NCBI GenBank assembly: GCA_031289955.1
Contig: JAITOL010000102.1
Span: 1-38,245 of the forward strand
Source: Synergistaceae bacterium
GTDB taxonomy: Bacteria; Synergistota; Synergistia; Synergistales; Synergistaceae
Direction: 5' to 3'
DNA: 38,245 nt
Shown here: positions 1 to 8,253 of the stretch, piece after piece
How positions within the stretch are numbered: position 1 is the first letter of the stretch
Layout of the letters: the number at the start of each line of letters is the position of its first letter
Notes under the pieces: generated by a model
Database searches by the model: none
Seen by the model: the letters and a program-made list of their open reading frames with translations, nothing else
Told to the model about the DNA's origin: nothing
Position numbers and translations under genes: made by a program

Positions 1-345
1 AGCAAATTGCTTAAAATGCGCCCTGTCTGGCAAAACGACGGTCGTATCGGCGTCGTTATGACAAGCGGCAATAACGATCCGGAGGAATGGCGCGAGGTCA
101 TCGGCAACAAACGCCGCAAGGACGATATGGCATATATGTTCAAGGACAACGGCTCGCCGCTTAAAATCGCCATTGTGGTCGATATGTGGCTCACTGGTTT
201 TGACGTGCCGTCGCTCGCGACGATGTACGTTTATAAGCCTATGGCCGGTCACAACCTCATGCAGGCCATAGCGCGCGTGAACCGCGTCTTTTCTCATAAA
301 ATCGGCGATAGAGTTCCGCGTTTATACGGACGAAATATCGCCTGA
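1..345 (+). pseudogene. Type I restriction enzyme R subunit (HsdR) fragment, cut at left edge and truncated downstream
   Basis: The reading frame is already open at base 1 and ends at a TGA at 343-345. It carries superfamily 2 motor motifs typical of the second RecA-like domain of HsdR: a stretch reading VVDMWLTGFDVPSL (motif V) and QAIARVNRVF (motif VI). In intact HsdR proteins motif VI is followed by several hundred more residues, including a helical domain that contacts the methylase. Here only about 18 unrelated residues follow before the stop, so the gene is broken. The break lies near base 290-300. The other frame stays open to about 382 without a recognisable product. HsdR normally translocates and cleaves unmethylated DNA together with HsdM and HsdS. 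Whether an intact amino-terminal part lies to the left cannot be seen. Confidence 0.7.
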
Positions 346-362
346 AAAATGTTTGACCTGTC

Positions 363-391
363 TTGACATTCAGCGATTAGACTGATATCCT
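363..391 (+). promoter_or_regulatory. Sigma-70 type promoter of the hrcA-grpE-dnaK-dnaJ operon
   Basis: A consensus -35 box TTGACA (363-368) is followed after exactly 17 bases by TATCCT (386-391), which matches four of six -10 positions. Transcription would start near 398, so the CIRCE element at 411-437 lies in the first bases of the transcript. This is the usual arrangement for HrcA-repressed operons. Confidence 0.75.
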
Positions 392-410
392 AATCCCGAT
401 CACTGAGCGC

Positions 411-437
411 TTAGCACTCAATATGTTCGAGTGCTAA
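411..437. promoter_or_regulatory. CIRCE operator (HrcA binding site)
   Basis: The inverted repeat TTAGCACTC (411-419), a 9-base spacer, then GAGTGCTAA (429-437) is a perfect match to the canonical CIRCE element. HrcA binds it as a dimer and represses the operon. HrcA needs chaperone help (GroE in Bacillus) to be active, so heat stress lifts repression. It sits 39 bases before the preferred hrcA start. I see no other CIRCE in the window. Confidence 0.97.
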
Positions 438-476
438 TAGCGGGTCTGAGGCATTGTGATCCTTGGGGGCGTTGAC

Positions 477-1529
477 ATGCTGACCGAAAGACAATTGGAA
501 GTTTTGCTGTCCGTCGTTCACGAATTCATCGAGAGCGGCGAGCAGGTGGGGTCACGCACGCTCTCCAAGCGTTACCTGAAGGGCCGCAGCGCCGCCACGA
601 TAAGAAACGAGATGGCCGACCTCGAGGAAATGGGTTATCTCATGCAGCCTCATACGTCGGCGGGGCGCGTTCCAACGACAATGGCGTACAGGATTTTCGT
701 CGACACGGTGCTCCAGCGCAGACCCCGCGGAGAGCAGGGGCGCGGCACGTGGATGGTCAGGCTGCGCGAACATCGCGACGGGCTCAGGGGGGCTTTGGGC
801 AGCGCGTCGGAGCTGCTGTCGCAGCTTTCCAGCTACGTCGGCATGGCGGCTGTGACCCAGCTCAAACAGGCCAGGCTCAACAAGATAGATTTTGTCCGCG
901 TGGACACGTCGCATTTTCTTCTCCTCGTGATACTGGAGGGGGGCGTCGTCCATCACAGGGTGGTGAACATGCCCTACGATCTCTCGCAGGACGCGCTCGA
1001 GGATCTCGCCCGCAAGATCAACACGCTGTCGGGGTACGAGTGGAAAGAAGTGAGCGAAGCGTTGCAGAGTTACATCTTCAAGGGTCTTGGAAAGTATACG
1101 GATTCATGCAGGAAGGCTCTGGATGAGCTCGACGCTCTCCTGGCCGGAGAGCGGACGACGCTTTTCACAGGCTCGCTGGCGAACCTCTTCGACATACCGG
1201 ATTTTCAGGATATAGTTCGCTTTAGGGCGCTTTTTTCCGTGCTGGAGCAAGAGGGAGAGCTCGCTAAACTCCTGGCTCAGTATGGCAAGAAGGACGGCAT
1301 CGGAGTGATAATAGGGGAGGAAAACCAGGTTCCGGAGCTGGAGGACTGCTCTGTAGTATTCTCGAGTTCCAGCACGGAGGGCGCCCGCACGATGCTCGGC
1401 GTCATAGGCCCCAAGCGGATGAACTACGAACGCGTTATAGCGGCGCTCGACAGGGTGCTGTGCGATATAGATATGGACGGATTGACTGATAATCCGGACG
1501 GCGAAGGAGATGGGCACGATGAGCGTTGA
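477..1529 (+). CDS. hrcA: Heat-inducible transcriptional repressor HrcA
   Basis: HrcA represses class I heat-shock operons by binding CIRCE, and a perfect CIRCE lies just upstream. The protein has an amino-terminal winged-helix DNA-binding domain (opening MLTERQLEVL, with GSRTLSKRY and AATIRNEMADLEEMGYL in the recognition region) followed by the GAF-like HrcA core. The frame is open from a GTG at 456, but the ATG at 477 matches the family start and has a weak GGGGG Shine-Dalgarno at 465-469, so I use 477 (350 residues, normal length). It is the first gene of the operon and overlaps the start of grpE by about 11 bases. It is expected to be autoregulated. Confidence 0.96.
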   Translation: MLTERQLEVLLSVVHEFIESGEQVGSRTLSKRYLKGRSAATIRNEMADLEEMGYLMQPHTSAGRVPTTMAYRIFVDTVLQRRPRGEQGRGTWMVRLREHRDGLRGALGSASELLSQLSSYVGMAAVTQLKQARLNKIDFVRVDTSHFLLLVILEGGVVHHRVVNMPYDLSQDALEDLARKINTLSGYEWKEVSEALQSYIFKGLGKYTDSCRKALDELDALLAGERTTLFTGSLANLFDIPDFQDIVRFRALFSVLEQEGELAKLLAQYGKKDGIGVIIGEENQVPELEDCSVVFSSSSTEGARTMLGVIGPKRMNYERVIAALDRVLCDIDMDGLTDNPDGEGDGHDER

Positions 1530-2085
1530 AGATGAAAAAAACGAAACGTGTACTCCGTCGGCCGAGGAAGACGAGGTCGGGGTATGCGAACTGGAACAGG
1601 AGGACGCGGGGAGTTTGATGGAAAAACTTGAGGGCGCGCGTTCGGAAGCCGCCCAATATAAGGACGAAGCTGCCCGCGCGAAGGCCGATTTTTACAACTA
1701 TAGAACGAGGGTCGAGCGCGATAGGGCTCGCGACAGGATGCTTGCGGCGGAAAACGTCGTCGTCGAGCTGCTTCCCGTTCTGGACAATCTTGAACGCGCG
1801 CTTGGCGCGGAGGCCGACAAGGAATCCGCAATGTACAAGGGCGTCTCGATGGTTCAGAAACAGTTCTTCGGGGTCATGCAAAATCTGGGGCTCAAGGTCA
1901 TAGAAGCGAACGGGGCCTTCGACCCGTCGCTCCACGAGGCGATCATGACGACAGACGTGGAGAACGACGAGCGCGACGGGGCTATAGCGGAGGTTCTCGG
2001 CGTCGGTTATATGCTCGGCGATAAAGTGTTGCGCGCGGCGCGCGTCAAGGTTGGGAGAAAAATCCTCAAAACGGATGATAAATAA
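1519..2085 (+). CDS. grpE: Nucleotide exchange factor GrpE
   Basis: GrpE is the cofactor that releases ADP from DnaK and so resets the folding cycle. The protein is 188 residues: a Glu-rich, poorly ordered start, a long helical dimerisation stalk (about residues 35-100, containing KADFYNYRTRVERD) and a carboxy-terminal beta domain with FDPSLHEAIM, the DnaK-contact region of the family. An ATG at 1510 is also in frame, but the AAGGAGA Shine-Dalgarno at 1504-1510 is correctly spaced for the ATG at 1519. The start overlaps the end of hrcA, suggesting translational coupling, and dnaK begins 40 bases after its stop. Confidence 0.95.
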   Translation: MSVEDEKNETCTPSAEEDEVGVCELEQEDAGSLMEKLEGARSEAAQYKDEAARAKADFYNYRTRVERDRARDRMLAAENVVVELLPVLDNLERALGAEADKESAMYKGVSMVQKQFFGVMQNLGLKVIEANGAFDPSLHEAIMTTDVENDERDGAIAEVLGVGYMLGDKVLRAARVKVGRKILKTDDK

Positions 2086-2125
2086 CGGAAACCATATATT
2101 TCTCAAGAGAAGGAAGGGAGCCTGA

Positions 2126-3973
2126 ATGGCTAAAATAACAGGAAAGGTAATTGGAATAGATCTCGGCACCACGAACAGCTGTGTTGCCGTCAAGGAAGGG
2201 GATAACATAACCGTCATCCCGAACGCGGAGGGCAACAGGACGACTCCGTCGGTCGTGGCGTTCACGAAAGAGGGCGAGCGCCTTGTGGGGCAGCTGGCGA
2301 AGCGCCAGGCCATCGTCAATACGGAACGCACCATCATATCCATCAAGAGGAAGATGGGTTCCGACTACAAGGTCAAAATCGACGACAAGTCGCACAGCCC
2401 GCAGGAAATATCCGCGATGGTACTTCAGAAGCTGAAGCGCGACGCGGAGGAATATCTCGGAACGACGGTTTCTCACGCGGTCATCACCTGTCCGGCCTAC
2501 TTCACCGACGCTCAGCGCCAGGCTACGAAGGACGCCGGGACGATTGCCGGGCTGGAAGTGCTCCGCGTCATCAACGAACCGACCGCCGCCTGTCTCGCCT
2601 ACGGCGCCGATAAAGAGGGAGAGCATAAGATACTTGTCTTCGATCTCGGCGGCGGCACATTCGACGTATCGATACTGGACGTCGGCGACGGCGTCTTCGA
2701 GGTTCTCGCCACTTCCGGCGACAACATGCTCGGAGGCGACGACTGGGACAACAAGGTAGTCGAGTGGATGGAGGCCGAATTCAAACGCGCCGAGGGCATA
2801 GACCTCAAAAACGACAAGATGGCGGTTCAGCGTCTCCGCGAGGCGGCGGAGAAGGCTAAGGTCGAGCTTTCGTCCATGGCCGAGACCACCATATCCCTGC
2901 CGTTCATAACCGCTGACCAGAACGGGCCGAAGCATCTCGAACTGACGCTCACGAGGGCCAGGTTCGAGGATCTGACGAGAGACCTTCTCGAACGGGTCGT
3001 CAAGCCTACTCAGTCCGCGCTGAAGGATGCGGGCCTGACGGCTTCCGAGGTCGATAAAATACTTCTCGTCGGCGGTTCCATCCGTATGCCGATGGTGCAG
3101 AAGAAGGTCAGAGAACTTCTGGGGCACGAGCCGACAAAGGGCATCAACCCGGACGAGTGCGTCGCGATAGGCGCCGCGCTTCAGGGCGCGGTTCTCTCGG
3201 GCGAGCACAAGGATATAGTGTTGGTCGACGTAACGCCGTTGTCGCTCGGCCTCGAGACGATGGGCGGAGTCTTCACGAAGATAATCGACCGCAACACGGC
3301 CATTCCGTCGTCCAAGAGCCAGGTTTTCACGACTGCTGCGGATAATCAGCCCCAGGTCGAAGTTCACGTTCTGCAGGGCGAGCGCGCCATGGCCGCTGAC
3401 AACGTAACGCTCGGCAAGTTCACGCTCGACGGGATTCCTCCGGCGCCGCGCGGCATACCGCAGATAGAGGTTACGTTCGACATCGACGCCAACGGAATAG
3501 TCAATGTGACCGCTAAGGACAAGGGAACCAGCAAGGTTCAGCACATCACGATCCAGTCGTCCCGCCTGACGGACGCCGACATAGATAAGATGAAGCATGA
3601 CGCCGAAAGCCATGAGGACGAGGACAAGCGCAAGAAGGAGCTCATAGAGGCCAGGAATGAGGCCGATTCGCTGGTCTACAACGCCGAAAAGTCTCTCAAG
3701 GATCTGGGCGATAAGGTTGCCGAGAGCGAAAAGGCGGCGGTGGAGGGCAAGATAAACCTGCTTCGCGAGGCCATAAAGTCGGAGGATGTATCGAATATCA
3801 ACACCGCGCGCGACGAACTGATGACGGCTATGCATCCGATAGCCGAAAAGCTCTACGCGGACGGCAGCGCGGCGGCTTCCGCCGCCGAACCGGAGCGGAA
3901 TGACGGCGCGTCGTCCTCAGACGATGGCGCTACCGTCGACGCGGATTTCAGCACATCCGACGGGAATAACTGA
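2126..3973 (+). CDS. dnaK: Chaperone protein DnaK (Hsp70)
   Basis: DnaK is the ATP-driven chaperone that binds and releases unfolded segments of proteins in the cytoplasm, with DnaJ and GrpE as partners. It is 615 residues with the full family layout: nucleotide-binding domain with [12 protein letters not shown] (phosphate loop 1, about residues 10-21), [11 protein letters not shown] (connect 1), [12 protein letters not shown] (phosphate loop 2), LVGGSIRMP (adenosine motif), the linker [11 protein letters not shown], the beta-sandwich substrate domain and the helical lid, ending in an acidic tail. A strong AAGGAAGGGAG Shine-Dalgarno lies at 2110-2120. It is the third gene of the HrcA-controlled operon. 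The tail ends [12 protein letters not shown], a variant of the usual acidic end. Confidence 0.98.
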   Translation: MAKITGKVIGIDLGTTNSCVAVKEGDNITVIPNAEGNRTTPSVVAFTKEGERLVGQLAKRQAIVNTERTIISIKRKMGSDYKVKIDDKSHSPQEISAMVLQKLKRDAEEYLGTTVSHAVITCPAYFTDAQRQATKDAGTIAGLEVLRVINEPTAACLAYGADKEGEHKILVFDLGGGTFDVSILDVGDGVFEVLATSGDNMLGGDDWDNKVVEWMEAEFKRAEGIDLKNDKMAVQRLREAAEKAKVELSSMAETTISLPFITADQNGPKHLELTLTRARFEDLTRDLLERVVKPTQSALKDAGLTASEVDKILLVGGSIRMPMVQKKVRELLGHEPTKGINPDECVAIGAALQGAVLSGEHKDIVLVDVTPLSLGLETMGGVFTKIIDRNTAIPSSKSQVFTTAADNQPQVEVHVLQGERAMAADNVTLGKFTLDGIPPAPRGIPQIEVTFDIDANGIVNVTAKDKGTSKVQHITIQSSRLTDADIDKMKHDAESHEDEDKRKKELIEARNEADSLVYNAEKSLKDLGDKVAESEKAAVEGKINLLREAIKSEDVSNINTARDELMTAMHPIAEKLYADGSAAASAAEPERNDGASSSDDGATVDADFSTSDGNN

Positions 3974-3997
3974 AAATAGTCGAAGAGGTGAGCGGCG

Positions 3998-5122
3998 GTG
4001 GCTGCACCAGGCAAAAAAGACTACTATGAAATATTGGGCGTGCCTAAGGGCGCCACTGCGGACGAAATAAAGCGAGCTTACCGGAAGCTGGCCCGTAAGC
4101 ATCACCCGGACGCAAACCCGGGAAACGCGGACGCCGAGGCTAAGTTCAAGGAGATCAACGAGGCGAACGACATACTGAGCGACCCTCAGAAGAGGGCTCA
4201 GTACGATCAGTTCGGATTTGTGGGGGACGTCCCGCCGCCTGGTTCCGGTTTCGGCGGCGGAGGCGACCTGTTCGGCGACCTGTTTGAAAACCTGTTCGGC
4301 GGAGGGGCTTCGAGGGGAGGAAACCCCAACGGGCCGCGAAGGGGCTCCGACCTGGAGATGTCCATCCGCATAACGCTCGAAACCGCGTTCCGGGGGGTTT
4401 CACGCGAGGTTGAGATTCCTCGCGAGGAAAACTGCCCCCACTGCGACGGAACCGGCGCCGAGCCGGGCTCAAATGTCACGACCTGTTCGGCGTGCGGCGG
4501 AAGAGGGCAGGTCGAACGTGCCGCAAATACGCCATTCGGCCGCATGGTGCAGGTCGTGCCTTGCGCGGCGTGCGGCGGCAAAGGCAATATCATAGAGAAG
4601 CCCTGCAAGGATTGCAGAGGTTCGAAGCGGGTGAGACGAAGCCGCAAGTTGGATGTCAAAATCCCGCCTGGCGTGGACACCGGGACGCGGCTTCGCATAT
4701 CCGGAGAGGGGGAGGCGGGCAGGAACGGAGGCCCGCAGGGCGACTTGTTCATACTGCTCGAGGTTACCCCTGATTCGAGGTTCCAGCGCGACGGAGCGGA
4801 CCTGCACGTCAGGGTCGACATAGAGATCCCGCAGGCTGTTCTGGGGGCGTCGGTGTCGATTCCGACGTTCGATGGAATGGAAAAACTGGACGTTCCGGCC
4901 GGCACTCAGCCGGGCTCGGTGCTGAGGATAAAAAACCGCGGTATGCCGCGTCTTCGCGGAAGCGGCAACGGCGATATGCATATCCACGTGCGCGTCAACG
5001 TGCCCAAGAATCTTTCGTCGAAAGGGAAGCAGCTCATGGCGGAGCTCGCGTCGGAGATGAAGGTCGATGTGGCGGATGGCAAGGGACTCCTCGACAGGAT
5101 AAAGGACAAGTTCTCCGGTTAA
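3998..5122 (+). CDS. dnaJ: Chaperone protein DnaJ (type I Hsp40)
   Basis: DnaJ delivers substrates to DnaK and stimulates its ATPase. The 374-residue protein shows all type I parts in order: a J domain with HHPDANPG around residues 30-37 (the HPD triad), a Gly/Phe-rich linker (about 75-110), a zinc-binding region with four CxxCxGx-type repeats (CPHCDGTG, CSACGGRG, CAACGGKG, CKDCRGSK) and the carboxy-terminal peptide-binding beta domains. The start is GTG at 3998, preceded by GAGGTG at 3985-3990. It follows dnaK by 24 bases and is the last gene before a hairpin terminator candidate, so it probably ends the CIRCE-controlled unit. Confidence 0.97.
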   Translation: MAAPGKKDYYEILGVPKGATADEIKRAYRKLARKHHPDANPGNADAEAKFKEINEANDILSDPQKRAQYDQFGFVGDVPPPGSGFGGGGDLFGDLFENLFGGGASRGGNPNGPRRGSDLEMSIRITLETAFRGVSREVEIPREENCPHCDGTGAEPGSNVTTCSACGGRGQVERAANTPFGRMVQVVPCAACGGKGNIIEKPCKDCRGSKRVRRSRKLDVKIPPGVDTGTRLRISGEGEAGRNGGPQGDLFILLEVTPDSRFQRDGADLHVRVDIEIPQAVLGASVSIPTFDGMEKLDVPAGTQPGSVLRIKNRGMPRLRGSGNGDMHIHVRVNVPKNLSSKGKQLMAELASEMKVDVADGKGLLDRIKDKFSG

Positions 5123-5164
5123 TGCCTATCCGCGTGACGCGCGTCTGAATAATGTTGTAGAATG

Positions 5165-5209
5165 GAGAGAGGACACGGGAGATTGCGTTCCTCTCTCTTT
5201 CGTTTTCTT
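5165..5209 (+). terminator. Candidate rho-independent terminator after dnaJ
   Basis: A 9-bp inverted repeat, GAGAGAGGA (5165-5173) with TCCTCTCTC (5189-5197), encloses a 15-base loop and is followed by TTTCGTTTTCTT. The stem is uninterrupted, but the loop is large and the T tract is broken by CG, so termination may be partial and allow read-through into prmA. Confidence 0.6.
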
Positions 5210-5228
5210 GTGAAGGGTGGTGTGCGCC

Positions 5229-6119
5229 TTGGGGAGCTATTGGTGGTACATAACGGTGTTGCTGCGCAACGGCGGCGGATGTCCGGAGGAAAACGAGGAG
5301 ATACTATACTCGGCGGCCGAACTGTCGGGAAGCATAGGTACGGAGGTACAGGGTCTGCCGGACGGAACGAGAATGCGGATTTATTATCGTTCCGACGAGG
5401 ATCTGTCTTACTGGAGAGGACATCTGCTCGACGCTCTCGAACCATGGCCTGACGTCAGGCTCGAGGATATGGGCAAGATAGAGAACCAGCCCTGGTCGCG
5501 ACAGAGCGAGGACGCTTTTCCTCCGCTCGACGTGGGCAAGGGTATCGTAGTGCTCGCCCCGTGGCACAAGGGCCATGAGTCGAGCGGCAGGATCCCGATA
5601 TACATTAACCCGGGAAGCGCGTTCGGCACCGGGTATCACGAGAGCACACAGGCCGCGCTCGAACTGTTCGAGCGATGCCGCGAGAATATCGGCGCTGTTT
5701 TCCCCCGCGTCATGGATGTGGGGGCGGGATCGGGGATACTTACCATCGCCGCGATCAAAATGGGGGCTGATTTTGTCAGAAGCCGGGACATAGACCCGTC
5801 GGTCATAGATGAAATCAGAAACAACCTGGAGCTGAACGGCATAGACGCGGGCGCGGTGGAGCTCGACAGCGGAAACCTCCTCTCGGGCGTCAATGGCCCT
5901 TTCGACCTGCTCTTTGCCAATATTTTATTGGACCCGCTTTTGGAAATGCTGCCTCATGTCAGGGACGTGCTCGCTCCGGGCGGGATAGCCATATTCTCCG
6001 GAATGACGGGGAAAGAACGCGGCGCGTTTATGGAGGAACTTTCGGGAATAGGCCTCGAAGTTATGGACGAAATGACGAAAGAGGACTGGTGGGGTGTCGC
6101 TGCCAAAAATCCGGCTTGA
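5229..6119 (+). CDS. prmA: Ribosomal protein L11 methyltransferase PrmA
   Basis: PrmA adds methyl groups to ribosomal protein L11 using S-adenosylmethionine. The family hallmarks are visible: NPGSAFGTGYHESTQ before the methyltransferase fold, the SAM-binding VMDVGAGSGILTIAA, and FANILLDPL, where N-I-L is the usual post-I motif IV. The frame opens at GTG 5217. I prefer the TTG at 5229 (protein then starts MGSYWWYITV, 296 residues) because AAGGGTGG at 5213-5220 sits 8 bases before it and the family begins with a Trp-rich strand; GTG 5220 is the alternative. The end overlaps rsmE by 26 bases. The position directly after dnaJ matches the conserved order in Bacillus and clostridia. Confidence 0.9.
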   Translation: MGSYWWYITVLLRNGGGCPEENEEILYSAAELSGSIGTEVQGLPDGTRMRIYYRSDEDLSYWRGHLLDALEPWPDVRLEDMGKIENQPWSRQSEDAFPPLDVGKGIVVLAPWHKGHESSGRIPIYINPGSAFGTGYHESTQAALELFERCRENIGAVFPRVMDVGAGSGILTIAAIKMGADFVRSRDIDPSVIDEIRNNLELNGIDAGAVELDSGNLLSGVNGPFDLLFANILLDPLLEMLPHVRDVLAPGGIAIFSGMTGKERGAFMEELSGIGLEVMDEMTKEDWWGVAAKNPA

Positions 6120-6822
6120 ACGCTGCTACAGGGCGGGGGATGGGTTGTGGCGTCTCGACGACGCCCAGGCCCGTCATCTCGTCCGCAGTCTGCGTTCCTA
6201 TGAGGGCGCCGCTGTAGAGGGGCTTCTTCCCGACGGGGGGGGGACGAGGTTTCTCATGAGGCTCGAGCGGGACGGCGGCGAATACTTTCTGCGAACCGTC
6301 AGTGAGGAGCCGGAGGTTTCGGACGGGGTCGCGATAACGCTGCTGATAGGGCTGCTGAAATCGTCTCAGTTCGACGTTGTCCTGAGCGGGGCCTCCGAGT
6401 TGGGGATAAAGAGGATAATACCGGCGCTCTGTGAACGCTCGATACCCAGGATAGAGCCTGCCGAAAGGGCCAAAAAACTCGCGCGCTGGCGGAAGATACT
6501 GGACGAGGGAACCTCGGTCTCCGGTTCCATTTTCCCAACCGCGATAGACTCTCTTTGCGCGTTTTCCGAAATTGACTGGAACCTCATGCCGGACGCGAGA
6601 TACGCCGCTGTGATTTCGAGGGACTCCCGGCCCATATCGGAGGCTCGCGCATATGGCGTCGAAGTCGCGTTCGCCGTGGGGCCGGAGGGCGACTGGAGCG
6701 ACTCGGAAACATGCGTTCTCATGGAACACGGCTTTATTCCTGTTACGCTGGGAAACAGGATTATGAAGGCTTCAACAGCTGTCATAGCCGGATGCGGATG
6801 GTTTCGCCTGTCATGTTTTTAA
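6094..6822 (+). CDS. rsmE: 16S rRNA (uracil1498-N3)-methyltransferase RsmE
   Basis: RsmE methylates N3 of U1498 in helix 44 of 16S rRNA. The 242-residue protein has an amino-terminal PUA-like RNA-binding domain (about 1-70) and a SPOUT-type carboxy domain. Family motifs are FAVGPEGDWSDSE and TLGNRIMKASTAVIA, the knotted SAM-binding loops. The usual form of the last motif is closer to LGxRILRxETA, so KAST in place of RxET is a mild divergence. The start is GTG at 6094 with GAGGA at 6081-6085. It lies inside the end of prmA by 26 bases, implying co-translation. Confidence 0.88.
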   Translation: MSLPKIRLERCYRAGDGLWRLDDAQARHLVRSLRSYEGAAVEGLLPDGGGTRFLMRLERDGGEYFLRTVSEEPEVSDGVAITLLIGLLKSSQFDVVLSGASELGIKRIIPALCERSIPRIEPAERAKKLARWRKILDEGTSVSGSIFPTAIDSLCAFSEIDWNLMPDARYAAVISRDSRPISEARAYGVEVAFAVGPEGDWSDSETCVLMEHGFIPVTLGNRIMKASTAVIAGCGWFRLSCF

Positions 6823-6847
6823 CCGGAGTCGCGAATGGCGTTTTCTC

Positions 6848-8212
6848 ATGGATAATATAAATATGTCGTGTTGTTCTCATCTGATAGGAAAAACTTTTTC
6901 TGTTACGACGCTCGGGTGTCGCGTCAATCACTATGAGGCGGAGGCTGTGGCCGGCGCTCTGGAGAACCGCGGAGCCGTTCTCGTGGAGGCGTCCCCCGAT
7001 ATAGTGATAACAGTCACCTGTTCCATTACGTCGACGGCCGACGCGAAGACCAGGAAGGCGCTTCGCCGGGCCCGGAGGGATCATCCGGATTCCGTCATAG
7101 TGGCCTGTGGCTGCTGGGCGCAGGCGGCGACGGAGTCGGACGCCGTGTCCGCCGGCGTTGACATTCTGGTTGGCAACCGCGTAAAACATGTGATAGTCGA
7201 TGCTCTTGAGCGCTGGTACGAATCGCCCGGCATTTTTATAGAGAGAAAAACGGATGTGGTTTCGAGCGTGGAATGGGACGCGTTGTCGCTGGACAGGCCC
7301 CGTATGCTCACGAGGGCTTTCATAAAGGTGCAGGACGGTTGCGACAGATCCTGCAGCTACTGCGCGGTGCCCTCTCTGCGTGGCGCGCACGTATCGCGCG
7401 ATCCGGACGACGTTGTGAGGGAAATTTCGCGCGTAGCCTCTTTCGGGACTAAAGAGGCGATACTGACAGGCATACAGCTTGGCAGCTACGGCCTCGACGG
7501 AGTGACGCTCGCCGGGCTGATTAGGAAAATTTCCGACGCTGGAGCGGTGACGAGGCTGCGGCTGGGTTCGCTCGAGCCGTTTTCAGTGACGGAGGAACTG
7601 CTTCAAGCTGCGTCGGACTCCGAGATATTCTGCCGCCATCTGCATCTGCCGCTCCAGAGCGGCGACGACGGAGTGCTCCGCGCAATGAGGCGAGGATATG
7701 ACGCGGCGGATTTCATCCGTATTGTGGATATGGCAAGACGTTATTTGGGGGACGACGCGCATATATCCACAGATCTCATTGTCGGTTTTCCGGGCGAGAG
7801 CGACGACGCGTTCGAACGCAGCCTCGCCCTTCTCGGCGAAGTCGGGCTGGGCAGGATACACGTTTTCCCATACTCGCGAAGAAACGGAACTGACTCGTCC
7901 GCCATGGAGGGCGTTCCCGGAAATGTCCTCAGGGAGAGAATGAATCGCGCGCTTCGCGTTGCGGACGGTTTGCTCGAAGCATACGCCGCGAAATTGATCG
8001 GCAGGGAGGATCGTGTGCTCGTGGAAGAGGTGGGAGAACGAGCGTCTTCCGGCTGGAACACGAGGTACGTGCGGGTTTACGCAAGAACTGAAAGTACGGG
8101 AAACTGCTTAATAGGAAATGAGCTAGTCGTGAGACCCAAATATTCGAATGGTAGTATACTCTTGTGCGAGGGCGTCGACGGGGAAAAAATAATTATGTAC
8201 CCCGATGAATAG
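6848..8212 (+). CDS. mtaB: tRNA (N6-threonylcarbamoyladenosine(37)-C2)-methylthiotransferase MtaB
   Basis: A radical-SAM methylthiotransferase of the MiaB/MtaB group, expected to turn t6A37 into ms2t6A in tRNAs reading ANN codons. The 454-residue protein has the amino-terminal UPF0004 domain with its cluster cysteines (TLGCRVNHYE, TCSIT, ACGCWAQ), the radical-SAM cluster motif CDRSCSYCAVP, and a carboxy-terminal TRAM-like region (about 385-454). The cysteine spacing and the TLGCRVN form favour MtaB over MiaB or RimO. Its position after rsmE equals yqeV in Bacillus. The start is ATG 6848, or possibly ATG 6863; no strong Shine-Dalgarno is visible for either. Confidence 0.88.
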   Translation: MDNINMSCCSHLIGKTFSVTTLGCRVNHYEAEAVAGALENRGAVLVEASPDIVITVTCSITSTADAKTRKALRRARRDHPDSVIVACGCWAQAATESDAVSAGVDILVGNRVKHVIVDALERWYESPGIFIERKTDVVSSVEWDALSLDRPRMLTRAFIKVQDGCDRSCSYCAVPSLRGAHVSRDPDDVVREISRVASFGTKEAILTGIQLGSYGLDGVTLAGLIRKISDAGAVTRLRLGSLEPFSVTEELLQAASDSEIFCRHLHLPLQSGDDGVLRAMRRGYDAADFIRIVDMARRYLGDDAHISTDLIVGFPGESDDAFERSLALLGEVGLGRIHVFPYSRRNGTDSSAMEGVPGNVLRERMNRALRVADGLLEAYAAKLIGREDRVLVEEVGERASSGWNTRYVRVYARTESTGNCLIGNELVVRPKYSNGSILLCEGVDGEKIIMYPDE

Positions 8213-8253
8213 CGCTCGCGTTTATGAGATACGAGAAGGACGTGTGAAGTCAG

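Noticed and set aside
2066-3835. Long minus-strand open frame (589 codons) opposite dnaK
   Set aside because: Antisense frames opposite dnaK are a well-known by-product of its codon bias in GC-rich genomes; the predicted protein has no recognisable domain, and dnaK itself is certain.
4207-4905. Minus-strand frames opposite dnaJ
   Set aside because: They mirror the Gly-rich and zinc-repeat regions of dnaJ and show Pro/Arg-rich low-complexity products.
6848-8212. Assignment of the radical-SAM gene as miaB or rimO
   Set aside because: The TLGCRVN form, the CDRSCSYC spacing and the position equal to yqeV favour MtaB.
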